From Nanohaloarchaea archaeon B1-Br10_U2g19 (GTDB taxonomy: Archaea; Nanohalarchaeota; Nanosalinia; Nanosalinales; Nanosalinaceae), in NCBI GenBank assembly GCA_001563905.1, contig LKMO01000005.1, forward strand, positions 1 to 41,532: 41,532 nucleotides of DNA, in the 5' to 3' direction. The notes below the pieces were generated by a model. That model had not been told where the DNA came from and searched no databases. It saw only the letters and a list, made by a program, of their open reading frames with translations. A program made the position numbers and the translations under genes. Of this stretch, positions 16,880-28,626 are shown one piece after another. Position 1 is the first letter of the stretch, and each line of letters starts with the position of its first letter.

Positions 16880-19354
16880 ATGAAGAAGATTGAAAGTCTA
16901 GAATTCGGAATTGTAAGCTCAAAGAAAATCCAGAACATTGCAGTAAAAGAGATCTCAAGAGCAGAAGTATACGACGCTGACGGATTCCCTGTAGAAGGAG
17001 GAGTAATGGATCCTTCACTAGGAGTTATCGACCCAGGAATGACATGTCAAACCTGTGGCGGAAGAATCAGAGAATGTAAAGGACACTTCGGGCTGATCAC
17101 GCTCTCAAGACCTGTATCTCACGTACTACACGCTAAAAAGATTAGAAACCTTCTCCGTTTCACTCATATCAACGAAAACGGGAACTGTACACTCCTAATC
17201 AAAGACGAACATAAAGCACTAAGAAAAAGCAACAGGATGACAGAAGATCCTGAAACAGGAGAAGAAGTACCTGACATAGGATTCGACAAACCGTACACAT
17301 TCACAGAAAACGGAGAAGAGATCAAACCGGATGAAATAATTGAACGTTTCGAACAGATTCCGGACGAACACGCAGCAACATTAGGAGTCTCAGGAGGAAG
17401 ACCGGAAGACCTGATAATTACACACGTACCGGTACCTCCGGTAACAATGCGTCCTTCAATCACACTGGAGACAGGAGAAAGAAGCGAGGACGACATAACA
17501 CACAAACTTGTTGACATAATCAGAATCAACAAGAGACTACAGAACAACATTGAAATCGAAGCACCAGACTTCATTATCGACGACCTATGGGAACTACTAC
17601 AGTACCACGTCTCAACACTGTTCTACAACGACATGAGCGGCGTACCACCGGCAAGACACCGGTCCGGAAGAAGCCTAAAATCATTAATCGAAAGAGTACA
17701 AGGAAAAGAAGGAAGATTCAGACAGAACCTGATCGGTAAACGTGTCAACTTCTCAGCAAGAACAGTAATTTCTCCTGATCCAAACATCGGGATCAACGAA
17801 GTAGGAATACCTTACGAAGTAGCTGAGAAACTAACCGTACAAGTACAAGTCAAAGAAGACAACTACGAAGATGTAATAGAATGGCTTGAAAACGGTGCCG
17901 ACACACATCCAGGAGTAAACTACGTCTTCCAGCCAGACGGCAGAAGAAGAAAGGTAACAGACGAAAACATCGAAGACCTAGCAGAAGTAATCGAAGCAGG
18001 AGAAGGATGGAAGATTGAAAGACACTTAATGGACGACGATATCGTACTGTTCAACAGACAGCCAAGTCTACACAGAATGTCTATCATGGCACACCGAGTA
18101 AGAGTACTGCCATACAGAACATTCAGAATCAATCCTAACGTCTGTGCACCTTACAACGCAGACTTCGACGGAGACGAGATGAACCTGCACATCCCACAGA
18201 CAGAAGAAGCACGTGCAGAAGCAGAAGAACTACTCAAAGTACAGGAACATGTAAAATCACCGAAGACAGGTTCCCCGATCATTGGAATGCTTCAGGACTA
18301 CCTATCAGGACTATACATCCTGACAAAAGGAGACTTAGAGCTTTCAAGAGAGAAAGCATTCAATGTTCTAGCTGAAGCAGGAGAACACGAAGCAAGTCTT
18401 CCAGAAGGAGACACAATCAAAGGAAAAGACCTTGTCTCACTGTTTATACCAAACGATATATCCTTGACAATCAACGAAGGAGAAGACAGCGAAGTAGTAA
18501 TCAAAGACGGACAGCTAGAGAAAGGTGTCCTAACAGACGATGCACTAGGAGACTATGGAGGAGAAATCATCCAACAACTAAACATCGAGTACGGAAGCGA
18601 CAAAGTAGCAGAATTCCTAAACAGAGTCTCAAGAGTAGGAGCAGTATTCCTAACAAGAAGAGGATTCTCAATCAGCATCGAAGATCTTGAAGTACCAAAC
18701 GAAGCAACAGAAGAGATCAGAGGACTAGTTGAACAAACAGTAGACGACGCAGAAGAAGTAATCGAAAGCTACAAAGACGGAGACATGGAAGCAATAACCG
18801 GTAAGACAATGGACGAAACAAGAGAGATCCGGGTAACACAAACATTGAACAACGTCTTCGCAGACATCGGAGAGATAATCAAAGACAACGTAGACGAAGA
18901 CTCAAGCGCACTAATCATGGCAGACTCAGGAGCAAGAGGATCCATGCAGAACGTTACAACCATGGCAGGTCTGCTAGGACAGAACGCAGTAAGAGACCAA
19001 AGAATCAACAGAGGATACAAAGACAGGACAACCAGCCACTTCAAAAAAGGCGAACTAAGTCCAAAAGCAAGAGGATTCGTATCCTCAAGTATCCTAGAAG
19101 GACTAGACGCACAAGAAATGTTTTTCCACCAGATGAGCCAGAGAAAAGCACTGATGGACAAGTCACTCCGTACCAAGACCAGCGGATACATGTATAGAAG
19201 AGTGGCAAACTCTCTCCAAGACCTGAGAGTAGAAAGAGACCAGACAGTAAGAAACGCTCAAGGAGAGATCATCCAGTTCAGAGCTGGAGAAGACGGAGTA
19301 GACCCACAAAAATCCGACAGAGGAAAAGTGTCAACAGAACTGGAGACACAATAA
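16880..19354 (+). CDS. rpoA1: DNA-directed RNA polymerase subunit A'
   Basis: CQTCGGRIRECKGHFG, GKRVNFSARTVISPDPN, NADFDGDEMNLHIPQ; ORF track starts at GTG 16871, but GAGGGTG is better read as SD for ATG 16880. Confidence 0.95.
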   Translation: MKKIESLEFGIVSSKKIQNIAVKEISRAEVYDADGFPVEGGVMDPSLGVIDPGMTCQTCGGRIRECKGHFGLITLSRPVSHVLHAKKIRNLLRFTHINENGNCTLLIKDEHKALRKSNRMTEDPETGEEVPDIGFDKPYTFTENGEEIKPDEIIERFEQIPDEHAATLGVSGGRPEDLIITHVPVPPVTMRPSITLETGERSEDDITHKLVDIIRINKRLQNNIEIEAPDFIIDDLWELLQYHVSTLFYNDMSGVPPARHRSGRSLKSLIERVQGKEGRFRQNLIGKRVNFSARTVISPDPNIGINEVGIPYEVAEKLTVQVQVKEDNYEDVIEWLENGADTHPGVNYVFQPDGRRRKVTDENIEDLAEVIEAGEGWKIERHLMDDDIVLFNRQPSLHRMSIMAHRVRVLPYRTFRINPNVCAPYNADFDGDEMNLHIPQTEEARAEAEELLKVQEHVKSPKTGSPIIGMLQDYLSGLYILTKGDLELSREKAFNVLAEAGEHEASLPEGDTIKGKDLVSLFIPNDISLTINEGEDSEVVIKDGQLEKGVLTDDALGDYGGEIIQQLNIEYGSDKVAEFLNRVSRVGAVFLTRRGFSISIEDLEVPNEATEEIRGLVEQTVDDAEEVIESYKDGDMEAITGKTMDETREIRVTQTLNNVFADIGEIIKDNVDEDSSALIMADSGARGSMQNVTTMAGLLGQNAVRDQRINRGYKDRTTSHFKKGELSPKARGFVSSSILEGLDAQEMFFHQMSQRKALMDKSLRTKTSGYMYRRVANSLQDLRVERDQTVRNAQGEIIQFRAGEDGVDPQKSDRGKVSTELETQ

Positions 19355-19369
19355 GAGGTGGACAAGAAA

Positions 19370-20479
19370 ATGACAGACAACTTACACTGGAAAGAACGAG
19401 CAAAAGAACTACCTAAAAAGTATGAAGAAACCGGATTAACCGGCGAAACAAAAGAAAAACTGAAAGAAAGATACCAGAACATGCAGTATGAACCTGGAGA
19501 ATCAATCGGCGTAGTAGCAGCACAGTCACTAGCCGAACCAGCAACACAGCTGACCATGGAAACATACCACGCAGCAGGAGCTGCACAGGTATCTCTTACA
19601 GCAGGACTTCCACGTCTGATCGAGATTGTAGACGCACGGAGAAACCCTAAGACACCTGCAATGAATGTCTACCTCAATGAAGACTACAACAACGAGGAAG
19701 ACGCTAAAGATGTAGCAAGAAAACTGAGAGAAGTAACTTTCTCAGACCTCATAAGGAAAGATACCTTAGACATTATGCAGCTACAGGTAGAGTACGAGCT
19801 CAACCCTGACCTAATGAGCGACTACGATGTAGATGCTGAAGATGTCAGATCACGTATCAAAGAGTCTGTGAAGAAAGCTAAAATCAGTGTAGACGGTAAC
19901 AAAATTGTATTAGAGTCAACAGAGGACGACTACGACTTAAGAGATCTTAAAGACTTGAAAAACAAGTCTGAAAACGCAAGAATTAAAGGAATCAAAGGGA
20001 TCGAACAGGTAGTTGTAAACGAGGATAACGGAGAATGGAGATTACAGACCGCAGGAACATCTCTAAGAAAAACCTTGAAGATTAAGGAAGTTGATGCTGA
20101 TAGAACTTTCTCCAACGATCTTTACGAAGTCAAAAAGGTTCTTGGTGTTGAAGCATTAAGACAGAGAATTATCGTAGAAGTGAATGAGACGCTCGCAGCA
20201 CAGGGAATCGGAGTTGACAACAGACATATCATGCTGTTGGCAGACATGATGACAAAGGAAGGCGAACTAAACGGTACAACACGTTACGGTATCGTAGGAG
20301 AGAAAGAGTCAGTCCTAGCAAGATGTGCCTTCGAAGAGACTAAGAAACACTTAACCCAAGGAGCACTCAAAGGAGAAGAAGACAAGCTTGAAGGAGTAAT
20401 AGAAAACATTATGCTTGGGCAAGCAGTACCAAACGGAACCGGAACAGTAGATCTGAAAGCCGGTTTCCAGGAGGAGTGA
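19370..20479 (+). CDS. rpoA2: DNA-directed RNA polymerase subunit A''
   Basis: EPGESIGVVAAQSLAEPATQLTMETYHAAG, ALRQRIIVEVNETLAAQGIGVDNRHIMLLADMMT; ORF track starts at GTG 19358 inside an AGAGGTG SD-like motif; ATG 19370 preferred. Confidence 0.95.
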   Translation: MTDNLHWKERAKELPKKYEETGLTGETKEKLKERYQNMQYEPGESIGVVAAQSLAEPATQLTMETYHAAGAAQVSLTAGLPRLIEIVDARRNPKTPAMNVYLNEDYNNEEDAKDVARKLREVTFSDLIRKDTLDIMQLQVEYELNPDLMSDYDVDAEDVRSRIKESVKKAKISVDGNKIVLESTEDDYDLRDLKDLKNKSENARIKGIKGIEQVVVNEDNGEWRLQTAGTSLRKTLKIKEVDADRTFSNDLYEVKKVLGVEALRQRIIVEVNETLAAQGIGVDNRHIMLLADMMTKEGELNGTTRYGIVGEKESVLARCAFEETKKHLTQGALKGEEDKLEGVIENIMLGQAVPNGTGTVDLKAGFQEE

Positions 20480-20505
20480 TAAACCAGTGAACACAACCAC
20501 AAAAT

Positions 20506-20540
20506 GGTTTATAAAACCTAGTATCAAATGATTTTGATAC
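20506..20540 (+). promoter_or_regulatory. TATA-like element and perfect inverted repeat upstream of nusA
   Basis: GGTTT-ATA-AAACC (20506-20518) containing TTTATAAAA, then GTATCAAA-TGAT-TTTGATAC (20521-20540). Confidence 0.5.
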
Positions 20541-20577
20541 AGACCCAAAAACAGATTTTCTTGAGGTAAACAACAAT

Positions 20578-21000
20578 ATGGCAACAGTAACATACGACAC
20601 AGAGAACATCCGTGCGATGAACATGTTTGAATCGATCACAGGTGTTGAAGCAAGAGATGTAATCCTGAAAGAAGACGAAGTATACTTCGTTGTCCCTGAC
20701 GGGAAAGCAGGAATGGCTATAGGAAAAGGCGGAAAAGTAGTGAAGAAAGTACAGAACAAAGTAGGAAGAGAAGTCAAGATTTACGAATACAGCGACAATC
20801 TAGGAAAATTCCTAAACAATCTAGTACCTGCAGACCTTAGAGGAGTAAATATTGAAGAAGACGGAGATGAAAAAAGAGTAGAAATCTCAGTCTCCCAAGA
20901 CAACAAAGGCCGAGTAGTAGGAAAGAACGGCAACAAGATTGACTCCATCAGAGAAGTTCTACAGAGAACACACAACGTAGACGAAGTAGTAGTAGAGTAG
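20578..21000 (+). CDS. nusA: NusA-like transcription factor, KH domains
   Basis: 140 aa; VVPDGKAGMAIGKGGKVVKKVQNKVGREVKIYEY and GRVVGKNGNKIDSIREVLQR KH GxxG motifs; position after rpoA''. Confidence 0.92.
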   Translation: MATVTYDTENIRAMNMFESITGVEARDVILKEDEVYFVVPDGKAGMAIGKGGKVVKKVQNKVGREVKIYEYSDNLGKFLNNLVPADLRGVNIEEDGDEKRVEISVSQDNKGRVVGKNGNKIDSIREVLQRTHNVDEVVVE

Positions 21001-21177
21001 AAAGACTATTCTCTTGCCAGAAACATCCTAGACAGATAAAGAAAGTTCTGCCTACAGCAGATATAGAGAGACGCAAATCCGTAACAGGATTTATGTGACC
21101 TCTAAAAAAACTTATCTTTTACAGACAGCAGTCTAACAGTATCAACTATTAAGTATTGGAAAACTATTGGTTGAGTT

Positions 21178-21459
21178 ATGGCTAAAAGATTCTGTCCGAA
21201 CTGTGGAGGCAAAGATATCAAGCCGGATATGTCAGGTACTACCTCCTTCTCACATGGTAACATAACAGACTGGATCTGTAACAACTGTGGCTATACCGGT
21301 GTCATGCCTACTGGAGAACCGGATGAAGACTTTGAGTTTGATGAGCCTGAGCCTGTTGAAGAAGCTGAAGACCAGCCTAGTATCAAGAACTATACCCTGT
21401 TCATACTTCTGTTCGTACTTACCCTAACATTACTTTTTCTTGACCAGTACTACCTATAG
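21178..21459 (+). CDS. Zinc-ribbon protein with C-terminal transmembrane anchor
   Basis: 93 aa; FCPNCGGKDI...WICNNCGYTG zinc ribbon, acidic linker, C-terminal YTLFILLFVLTLTLLFLDQYYL. Confidence 0.75.
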   Translation: MAKRFCPNCGGKDIKPDMSGTTSFSHGNITDWICNNCGYTGVMPTGEPDEDFEFDEPEPVEEAEDQPSIKNYTLFILLFVLTLTLLFLDQYYL

Positions 21460-21516
21460 ATAGGTCCAACCTACACCTTTGGTATAAAAAGGTTAAGTTC
21501 GATTTAGTGATTTACT

Positions 21517-21939
21517 ATGGGCTTGTACAACGCAAGAAAGATGAGAAAAAAGCGTCAAGAGTACCGCTGGAGTGATATCGACTACAAGCGGAGAATGCTT
21601 AAACTAAAAGAAAAGTCAGACCCTCTAGAAGGATCATCTCAAGGAAGGGGAATTGTATTAGAAAAACGTGTAATTGAAGCAAAACAGCCAAACTCAGCGC
21701 TGCGTAAATGTGTACGAGTCCAACTATTGAAAAACGGTAAACAGTTAACAGCTTTCGTACCAGGAGACGGTGCAATTGACCACATCGATGAACACGACGA
21801 AGTACTTATTGAAGGAATCGGTGGAGCAGACGCAGGACCGAAAGGAGATATTCCAACAGTTAGATTCCAAGTCGTTAAAGTTAACGGAGTAAGCCTCAAA
21901 GAACTGGTAGAAGGAAACAAACAGAAACCAACACGGTGA
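21517..21939 (+). CDS. rps12: 30S ribosomal protein S12 (uS12)
   Basis: [47 protein letters not shown]. Confidence 0.96.
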   Translation: MGLYNARKMRKKRQEYRWSDIDYKRRMLKLKEKSDPLEGSSQGRGIVLEKRVIEAKQPNSALRKCVRVQLLKNGKQLTAFVPGDGAIDHIDEHDEVLIEGIGGADAGPKGDIPTVRFQVVKVNGVSLKELVEGNKQKPTR

Positions 21940-21945
21940 TAAAAA

Positions 21946-22572
21946 ATGAGTAACGCAGCAAAACTAGATTTAGAAGACGAACTACTAACCATGGGAAGAT
22001 GGGACGCCTCAGAAGTAGAAATAGAGGACGATGGACTAGTAAGATACATCAACCTAGACAATATCCTAGCTCCAAGAAGCAAAGGACGACACAGTGAAAG
22101 ACAGTTCTACAAGTCTGATGTACCGATCGTAGAAAGACTTCTAACAAGACTATACGTAGCCGGACACAGAGGAAAGAAACATTATATTGACTCTGGCCAC
22201 AACACAGGAAGCTCCACAAAACTATGGAAGATAATTGAACAGTCCTTCGAAGAAATCGAAGAAGAGACAGGAGAAAATCCTATCCAAGTACTGGTAGACG
22301 CAATCGAAAACTCTGCACCAGCAGAAGAAGTAGTTACATACCAGAGAGGAGGAGTACGAGCAAGAAAAGCAGTACTCGTCTCACCACAGAGAAGAGTAGA
22401 TCTCGCTCTCAGACTACTAGCTCAAGGCGCATACGAAAAAAGACTTGCAAGTGAAGACGATGCAGTAGAGACAATCTCAAACGAACTAATGCTTGCAGCA
22501 GACGGAGACGACAACGCAAGAGCAGTCAGAGAGAAAGAGAGAAGAGAAAGAGAAGCAGAAGGAGCACGATAA
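21946..22572 (+). CDS. rps7: 30S ribosomal protein S7 (uS7)
   Basis: 208 aa; ERLLTRLYVAGHRGKKH, NPIQVLVDAIENSAPAEEVVTYQRGGVRARKAVLVSPQRRVDLALR. Confidence 0.96.
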   Translation: MSNAAKLDLEDELLTMGRWDASEVEIEDDGLVRYINLDNILAPRSKGRHSERQFYKSDVPIVERLLTRLYVAGHRGKKHYIDSGHNTGSSTKLWKIIEQSFEEIEEETGENPIQVLVDAIENSAPAEEVVTYQRGGVRARKAVLVSPQRRVDLALRLLAQGAYEKRLASEDDAVETISNELMLAADGDDNARAVREKERREREAEGAR

Positions 22573-22586
22573 GAACTCTTTTTTCT

Positions 22587-23225
22587 CTACTTCTTATCTA
22601 CTATATCACTCTTTATTTCTACTAGATTACCTGTATTTCTAACATTTATTGCATCTATACCTGCATTTTCCGCAGCTTCCACATCTACGTTTGAGTCTCC
22701 TATATAGACGAAAGGTGTTCTTTTCAGTTCTGCTTTCGCAATCTCTATATGCCAAGGATCAGGTTTTCTACGTTCAAGATCTTCTAACGTAGTTATTCCT
22801 CTATAATAGTGGAATGCGTCTTGTAAGTCAAAGTACTTGATTACAGCATCTACAGAAGTGTCTGGAGAGTTACTTACTAACCCTAAACGAATATTTTCAT
22901 CCTTCAAGTCTTTCAAAAGTTCTTTGGCGCCGTTACAAAGCTTTAGACCGCCGTTGTCTATGAATTCTTTCTTCCTTACTGCCCTTTGTTCGTGTACTGT
23001 TACCCAGAAAACTTCAGGCTCTAAGCCTGCTATCTCACATACTTCTCTATATCTTTCACTTCCTTTAAGCCCTGCTAAAGCATTTATCAGGTTGTCTGAA
23101 AACTTTTTCTCACAGTTGTGCTCCTCTAAAGAGTCTTTGACTGCTTGGTGTAGCCATGATAAGTCACCGGAGCTTGATTCAAGAATGGTTCCGTCAAGAT
23201 CAAATATCGCAGTTTTATACTTCAT
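22587..23225 (-). CDS. HAD superfamily hydrolase (phosphoglycolate phosphatase-like)
   Basis: 212 aa; TAIFDLDGTILESS, LGLVSNSPDTSV, RKPDPWHIEIA, FVYIGDSNVDVEAAENAG. Confidence 0.88.
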   Translation of the reverse strand: MKYKTAIFDLDGTILESSSGDLSWLHQAVKDSLEEHNCEKKFSDNLINALAGLKGSERYREVCEIAGLEPEVFWVTVHEQRAVRKKEFIDNGGLKLCNGAKELLKDLKDENIRLGLVSNSPDTSVDAVIKYFDLQDAFHYYRGITTLEDLERRKPDPWHIEIAKAELKRTPFVYIGDSNVDVEAAENAGIDAINVRNTGNLVEIKSDIVDKK

Positions 23226-23332
23226 AATACAACTATCGGCTATACAATGTTAAAATCTTCAGCAAAATCTATACCCTTTTTTAAATCTTGCAAGTTCTTT
23301 CTAACGTATAACTATTTGGTGACTTTCAAACA

Positions 23333-25516
<2,184 letters not shown>

Positions 25517-25519
25517 GAA

Positions 25520-25550
25520 ACTCCCAAATATCCTTCTTTTTTATTCCCTA
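25520..25550 (+). terminator. Pyrimidine/T-rich terminator candidate after EF-2
   Basis: T-rich run ...ATCCTTCTTTTTTATTCCC just after the stop codon. Confidence 0.4.
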
Positions 25551-25632
25551 TTGATCCCTTAGTTGAAGCAGGTCTGAGAAGTCCTGAAATCTATAAGAAA
25601 TACTTTAAGTCTATAGAACTTGATTAATTAGT

Positions 25633-25872
25633 ATGGAAGCTATAGACTATTTGAGACCAGATAGAGCCAAGATAGTATTGAGCTTAATTTTCCTAGGTAT
25701 TCTGATGCTCTCTACGTTTGCGGTTATGCCGCTGGAGTTTCTTATAGAAGGAGAAATTTACTTACCTGAGGAAGGATCTGCGGCTGTAGAACTAATTTAT
25801 CTGGCTGCCTTAGCTATTTCTGCTTATTTACAGTCAGTTGTGGCTGTCTGGTGGACAGATAAACATAATTGA
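25633..25872 (+). CDS. Small predicted membrane protein
   Basis: 79 aa with two hydrophobic segments (IVLSLIFLGILMLSTFAVM and ELIYLAALAISAYLQSVVAVWW). Confidence 0.6.
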   Translation: MEAIDYLRPDRAKIVLSLIFLGILMLSTFAVMPLEFLIEGEIYLPEEGSAAVELIYLAALAISAYLQSVVAVWWTDKHN

Positions 25873-25940
25873 CTTTATTTCAAAGCTCTCTTTTTCCTTT
25901 AAATCTTTCTTCTATTAAACAGAATCACAAAACCACAAAC

Positions 25941-25952
25941 CCTTTTTAAAAC
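25941..25952 (+). promoter_or_regulatory. TATA-box candidate upstream of EF-1A
   Basis: CCTTTTTAAAAC about 50 nt before ATG 25998. Confidence 0.4.
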
Positions 25953-25997
25953 TTAATCGACTATTTCGGATTATATACGCATTAGGTGTAAAACTCA

Positions 25998-27281
25998 ATG
26001 GCAGATAAACCACACATTAACTTGGTATTTATTGGACACGTAGACCACGGTAAGTCCACCACAATCGGTAGACTACTATGGGACACAGAAAACCTTCCAG
26101 AAGAAGAAATGAGAAAACTAGAAGATGCTGCAGAAGAAGCAGGTAAAGAAACATTCGGATTCGCATTCGCAATGGACAGTCTAGAAGAAGAACGTGAAAG
26201 AGGAGTTACAATCGACCTCGCTCACAAAGACTTCACCTCGGACAACTACTTCTTCACAATCATCGACGCTCCAGGACACAGAGACTTCATTAAAAACATG
26301 ATTACAGGAGCATCACAAGCAGATGCAGGAGTTCTAGTTGTAGCAGCTGACGACGGAATTCAGCCGCAGACAAAAGAACACGCATACCTCTCAAAGACAC
26401 TAGGTATCGACCAGCTAACAGTAGCTGTCAACAAGATGGACCTAGCTGACTACGAAGAAGACGGTTACAACGACGTCGTAGACGAAGTAACAGAGCTCCT
26501 CAAAGGAGTAGGTTACAACCCTAACGACATCGAGTTCGTACCAATTTCATCCTTCGAAGGAGAAGGCGTAGCAGAGAAATCAGACGAAATGCCTTGGTAC
26601 GACGGACCTTCCCTACTAGGCGCACTAGACAACCTAGAAGAACCTGAGAAACCTAAAGACCTAGATCTCAGAGTTCCAGTACAGGACGTCTACACAATCT
26701 CCGGAATCGGAGCAGTAACAGTAGGAAGAGTAGAAACCGGAAACATCGAATCAGGAGACAACATCACATTCGAACCTGCATCCACAAGACTAAACCAGAA
26801 CATCGGTGGAGAAGTCAAAACAATCGAGATGCACCACGAAGAAGTCGAACAGGCAACACCTGGAGACAACATCGGATGGAACACAAGAGGAGTCGGAGAA
26901 CAAGACGTCAAGAAAGGAGACGTTGCAGGACCAGCCGACAACCCTCCAACAGTAGCAGACTCATTCGAAGCACAGGTAATCGTTCTGAACCACCCTAACG
27001 TAGTTTCAGAAGGATACACACCTGTATTCCACGTCAACACAGCACAAGTAAGCTGTACATTCACAGACCTCAAGAAGACTATGAACCCTAAGACAGGAGA
27101 AACACTTGAAGAAGATCCTGACTACATCAAACAGGGACAGGCAGCAATCGTGGAAATTACTCCACAACAGCCACTAGTCATCGAAGAGAACGACGACATC
27201 CCACAGCTTGCAAGATTCGCTGTAAGAGACATGGGACAGACAGTTGGAGCCGGAATGGCTCTAAAAGTCAACGAGAAGTAA
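25998..27281 (+). CDS. tuf: Translation elongation factor EF-1 alpha
   Basis: 427 aa; [57 protein letters not shown]. Confidence 0.97.
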   Translation: MADKPHINLVFIGHVDHGKSTTIGRLLWDTENLPEEEMRKLEDAAEEAGKETFGFAFAMDSLEEERERGVTIDLAHKDFTSDNYFFTIIDAPGHRDFIKNMITGASQADAGVLVVAADDGIQPQTKEHAYLSKTLGIDQLTVAVNKMDLADYEEDGYNDVVDEVTELLKGVGYNPNDIEFVPISSFEGEGVAEKSDEMPWYDGPSLLGALDNLEEPEKPKDLDLRVPVQDVYTISGIGAVTVGRVETGNIESGDNITFEPASTRLNQNIGGEVKTIEMHHEEVEQATPGDNIGWNTRGVGEQDVKKGDVAGPADNPPTVADSFEAQVIVLNHPNVVSEGYTPVFHVNTAQVSCTFTDLKKTMNPKTGETLEEDPDYIKQGQAAIVEITPQQPLVIEENDDIPQLARFAVRDMGQTVGAGMALKVNEK

Positions 27282-27282
27282 A

Positions 27283-27330
27283 AACTTACTTCTCACTCTT
27301 ATCTTTTCCTTTTCCCTATTTTATTCTAAC
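27283..27330 (+). terminator. Pyrimidine-rich terminator candidate after EF-1A
   Basis: ACTTACTTCTCACTCTTATCTTTTCCTTTTCCCTATTTTATTC. Confidence 0.4.
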
Positions 27331-27361
27331 AATTTAACTTTTACCAACGACTATCAGCTAT

Positions 27362-27634
27362 ATGACACTAGAAAAAGTCAAGGATTACCTAGAAATAGGT
27401 AGAGAAGACCATAGAACCAAACTCGCAGCATATGGCGCAGTAGCTGTAGGCTCAAGCGCTTTAGCATTATACCAGATGTCTGAAGGAGAGACCTACCTCT
27501 TCAACCGATCTACAGAAGCTGCTTTAGGAGCCTCTATAACCGCGAACACTATGGGTTTACGAGAGTATGCAAAAGAAAAGCTTTCAGAGGAAGATAAAAA
27601 CAGAGAATATTCTAACACCATTTATAAGATTTAA
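27362..27634 (+). CDS. Hypothetical protein
   Basis: 90 aa; hydrophobic stretch AAYGAVAVGSSALALYQM; between EF-1A and S10. Confidence 0.6.
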   Translation: MTLEKVKDYLEIGREDHRTKLAAYGAVAVGSSALALYQMSEGETYLFNRSTEAALGASITANTMGLREYAKEKLSEEDKNREYSNTIYKI

Positions 27635-27652
27635 CTTCCGAGATAATTGTAT

Positions 27653-27961
27653 ATGCAGCGAGCACGTGTAAAACTTAGAAGCACCGACCAAGAGAAGATT
27701 GACAACCTGTCGGAAGAAATAATTGAAATTGGCGAAGAGTACAACGCAGACGTATCCGGACCAGTACCTATGCCTACACATACTCTAGAGATTCCAACCC
27801 GGAAAGCTCCAGACGGAGAAGGTAAGTCAACCTTCGAAAGATACGAAATGCATATCCACAACCGGTTAATCGATCTCAAAGACAGTGAAAGAGCTTTAAG
27901 ACAGGTCATGCGTGTACACGTACCTGAAGGCGTGGACATCGAGATCGAGCTGGAAGAGTAA
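27653..27961 (+). CDS. rps10: 30S ribosomal protein S10 (uS10)
   Basis: QRARVKLRSTDQEKIDNL...SGPVPMPTHTLEIPTRKAPDGEGKSTFERYEMHIHNRLIDL; ATG 27653 preferred to TTG 27647. Confidence 0.95.
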   Translation: MQRARVKLRSTDQEKIDNLSEEIIEIGEEYNADVSGPVPMPTHTLEIPTRKAPDGEGKSTFERYEMHIHNRLIDLKDSERALRQVMRVHVPEGVDIEIELEE

Positions 27962-28056
27962 AAAAGAATCTTTACTTTTTCCTTACCCTTTCCTAATTTA
28001 AAACTTCTAACAGCTAAACTTGCTATAGACCGTTCTCTAGTGAACGGCAAATACTA

Positions 28057-28141
28057 GCCGAGGTGACTGAGTGGCTAAAGGTGCCACCCTGGAAAGGTGG
28101 TGAGCGTTACGCTCTCCTGGGTTCAAATCCCAGCCTCGGCG
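28057..28141 (+). tRNA. tRNA-Ser(GGA)
   Basis: Acceptor GCCGAGG/CCTCGGC, anticodon loop CTGGAAA, long variable arm GAGCG-TTA-CGCTC, T arm CTGGG-TTCAAAT-CCCAG, discriminator G; CCA not encoded. Confidence 0.95.
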
Positions 28142-28142
28142 C

Positions 28143-28553
28143 TTAACCACTTATTTTATCTTCTAGATGTTCCATAAAGAAGATCTCTCTTCTCAAGTAG
28201 AAGTCCTCTCTAGCTCTCAAATTGAAGTAGCTAGCTGCACCGTATAAGACGAACAAGACGGATACACCTATATATGCAGCAATGTTCTGTAGAACTCTAA
28301 GCTGCTCTAGCCCGAATGATGCCGCGATAGAGGTTACAAGTCCTGCGTAAAGCAGTATTCTGAAACTTACTTCCGCTCTCTTAGTATGTCGATATTTCTT
28401 GTAAGCCTTTCTGTAGTTCTTGTAAAACTTGGTTGAAGGCTCTTTACGTATATACTTTCTCAAATCGTGATCCGACTTTCCGACAGGCGTAAACCATCTC
28501 AGATCTCTTCTAAACCTCTTGAACTTGGTGCGGAGATCATCTAGGTTTTGCAT
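28143..28553 (-). CDS. Small membrane protein, basic N-terminus and two TM segments
   Basis: 136 aa; RFRRDLRW..., ILLYAGLVTSIAASFGL and IAAYIGVSVLFVLYGAASYF. Confidence 0.65.
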   Translation of the reverse strand: MQNLDDLRTKFKRFRRDLRWFTPVGKSDHDLRKYIRKEPSTKFYKNYRKAYKKYRHTKRAEVSFRILLYAGLVTSIAASFGLEQLRVLQNIAAYIGVSVLFVLYGAASYFNLRAREDFYLRREIFFMEHLEDKISG

Positions 28554-28626
28554 AATGAATGAGTAATCTTTGTTGTACTTCTATAAATCCATGTCTTTTT
28601 TCTAGCCAGAGAACCATTAACTGTTT

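Noticed and set aside
18769-19191. Long antisense ORFs within rpo, EF-2, ribosomal and protease genes (for example 18769-19191, 24343-24798, 24844-25326, 34365-34883, 38527-39066)
   Set aside because: Shadow ORFs opposite strongly supported CDSs; Ser/Leu-rich low-complexity translations with no domain signature.
15067-20479. Possible inteins in rpoB', rpoA' and rpoA'' (also EF-2 and RtcB, common intein hosts)
   Set aside because: Protein lengths are normal and conserved motifs are uninterrupted; no Hint-domain motifs.
22573-22610. T-rich stretch between rps7 and the HAD gene as a specific bidirectional terminator
   Set aside because: Only 14 nt lie between the stops and the T-run continues into coding sequence; plausible but too weak to call.
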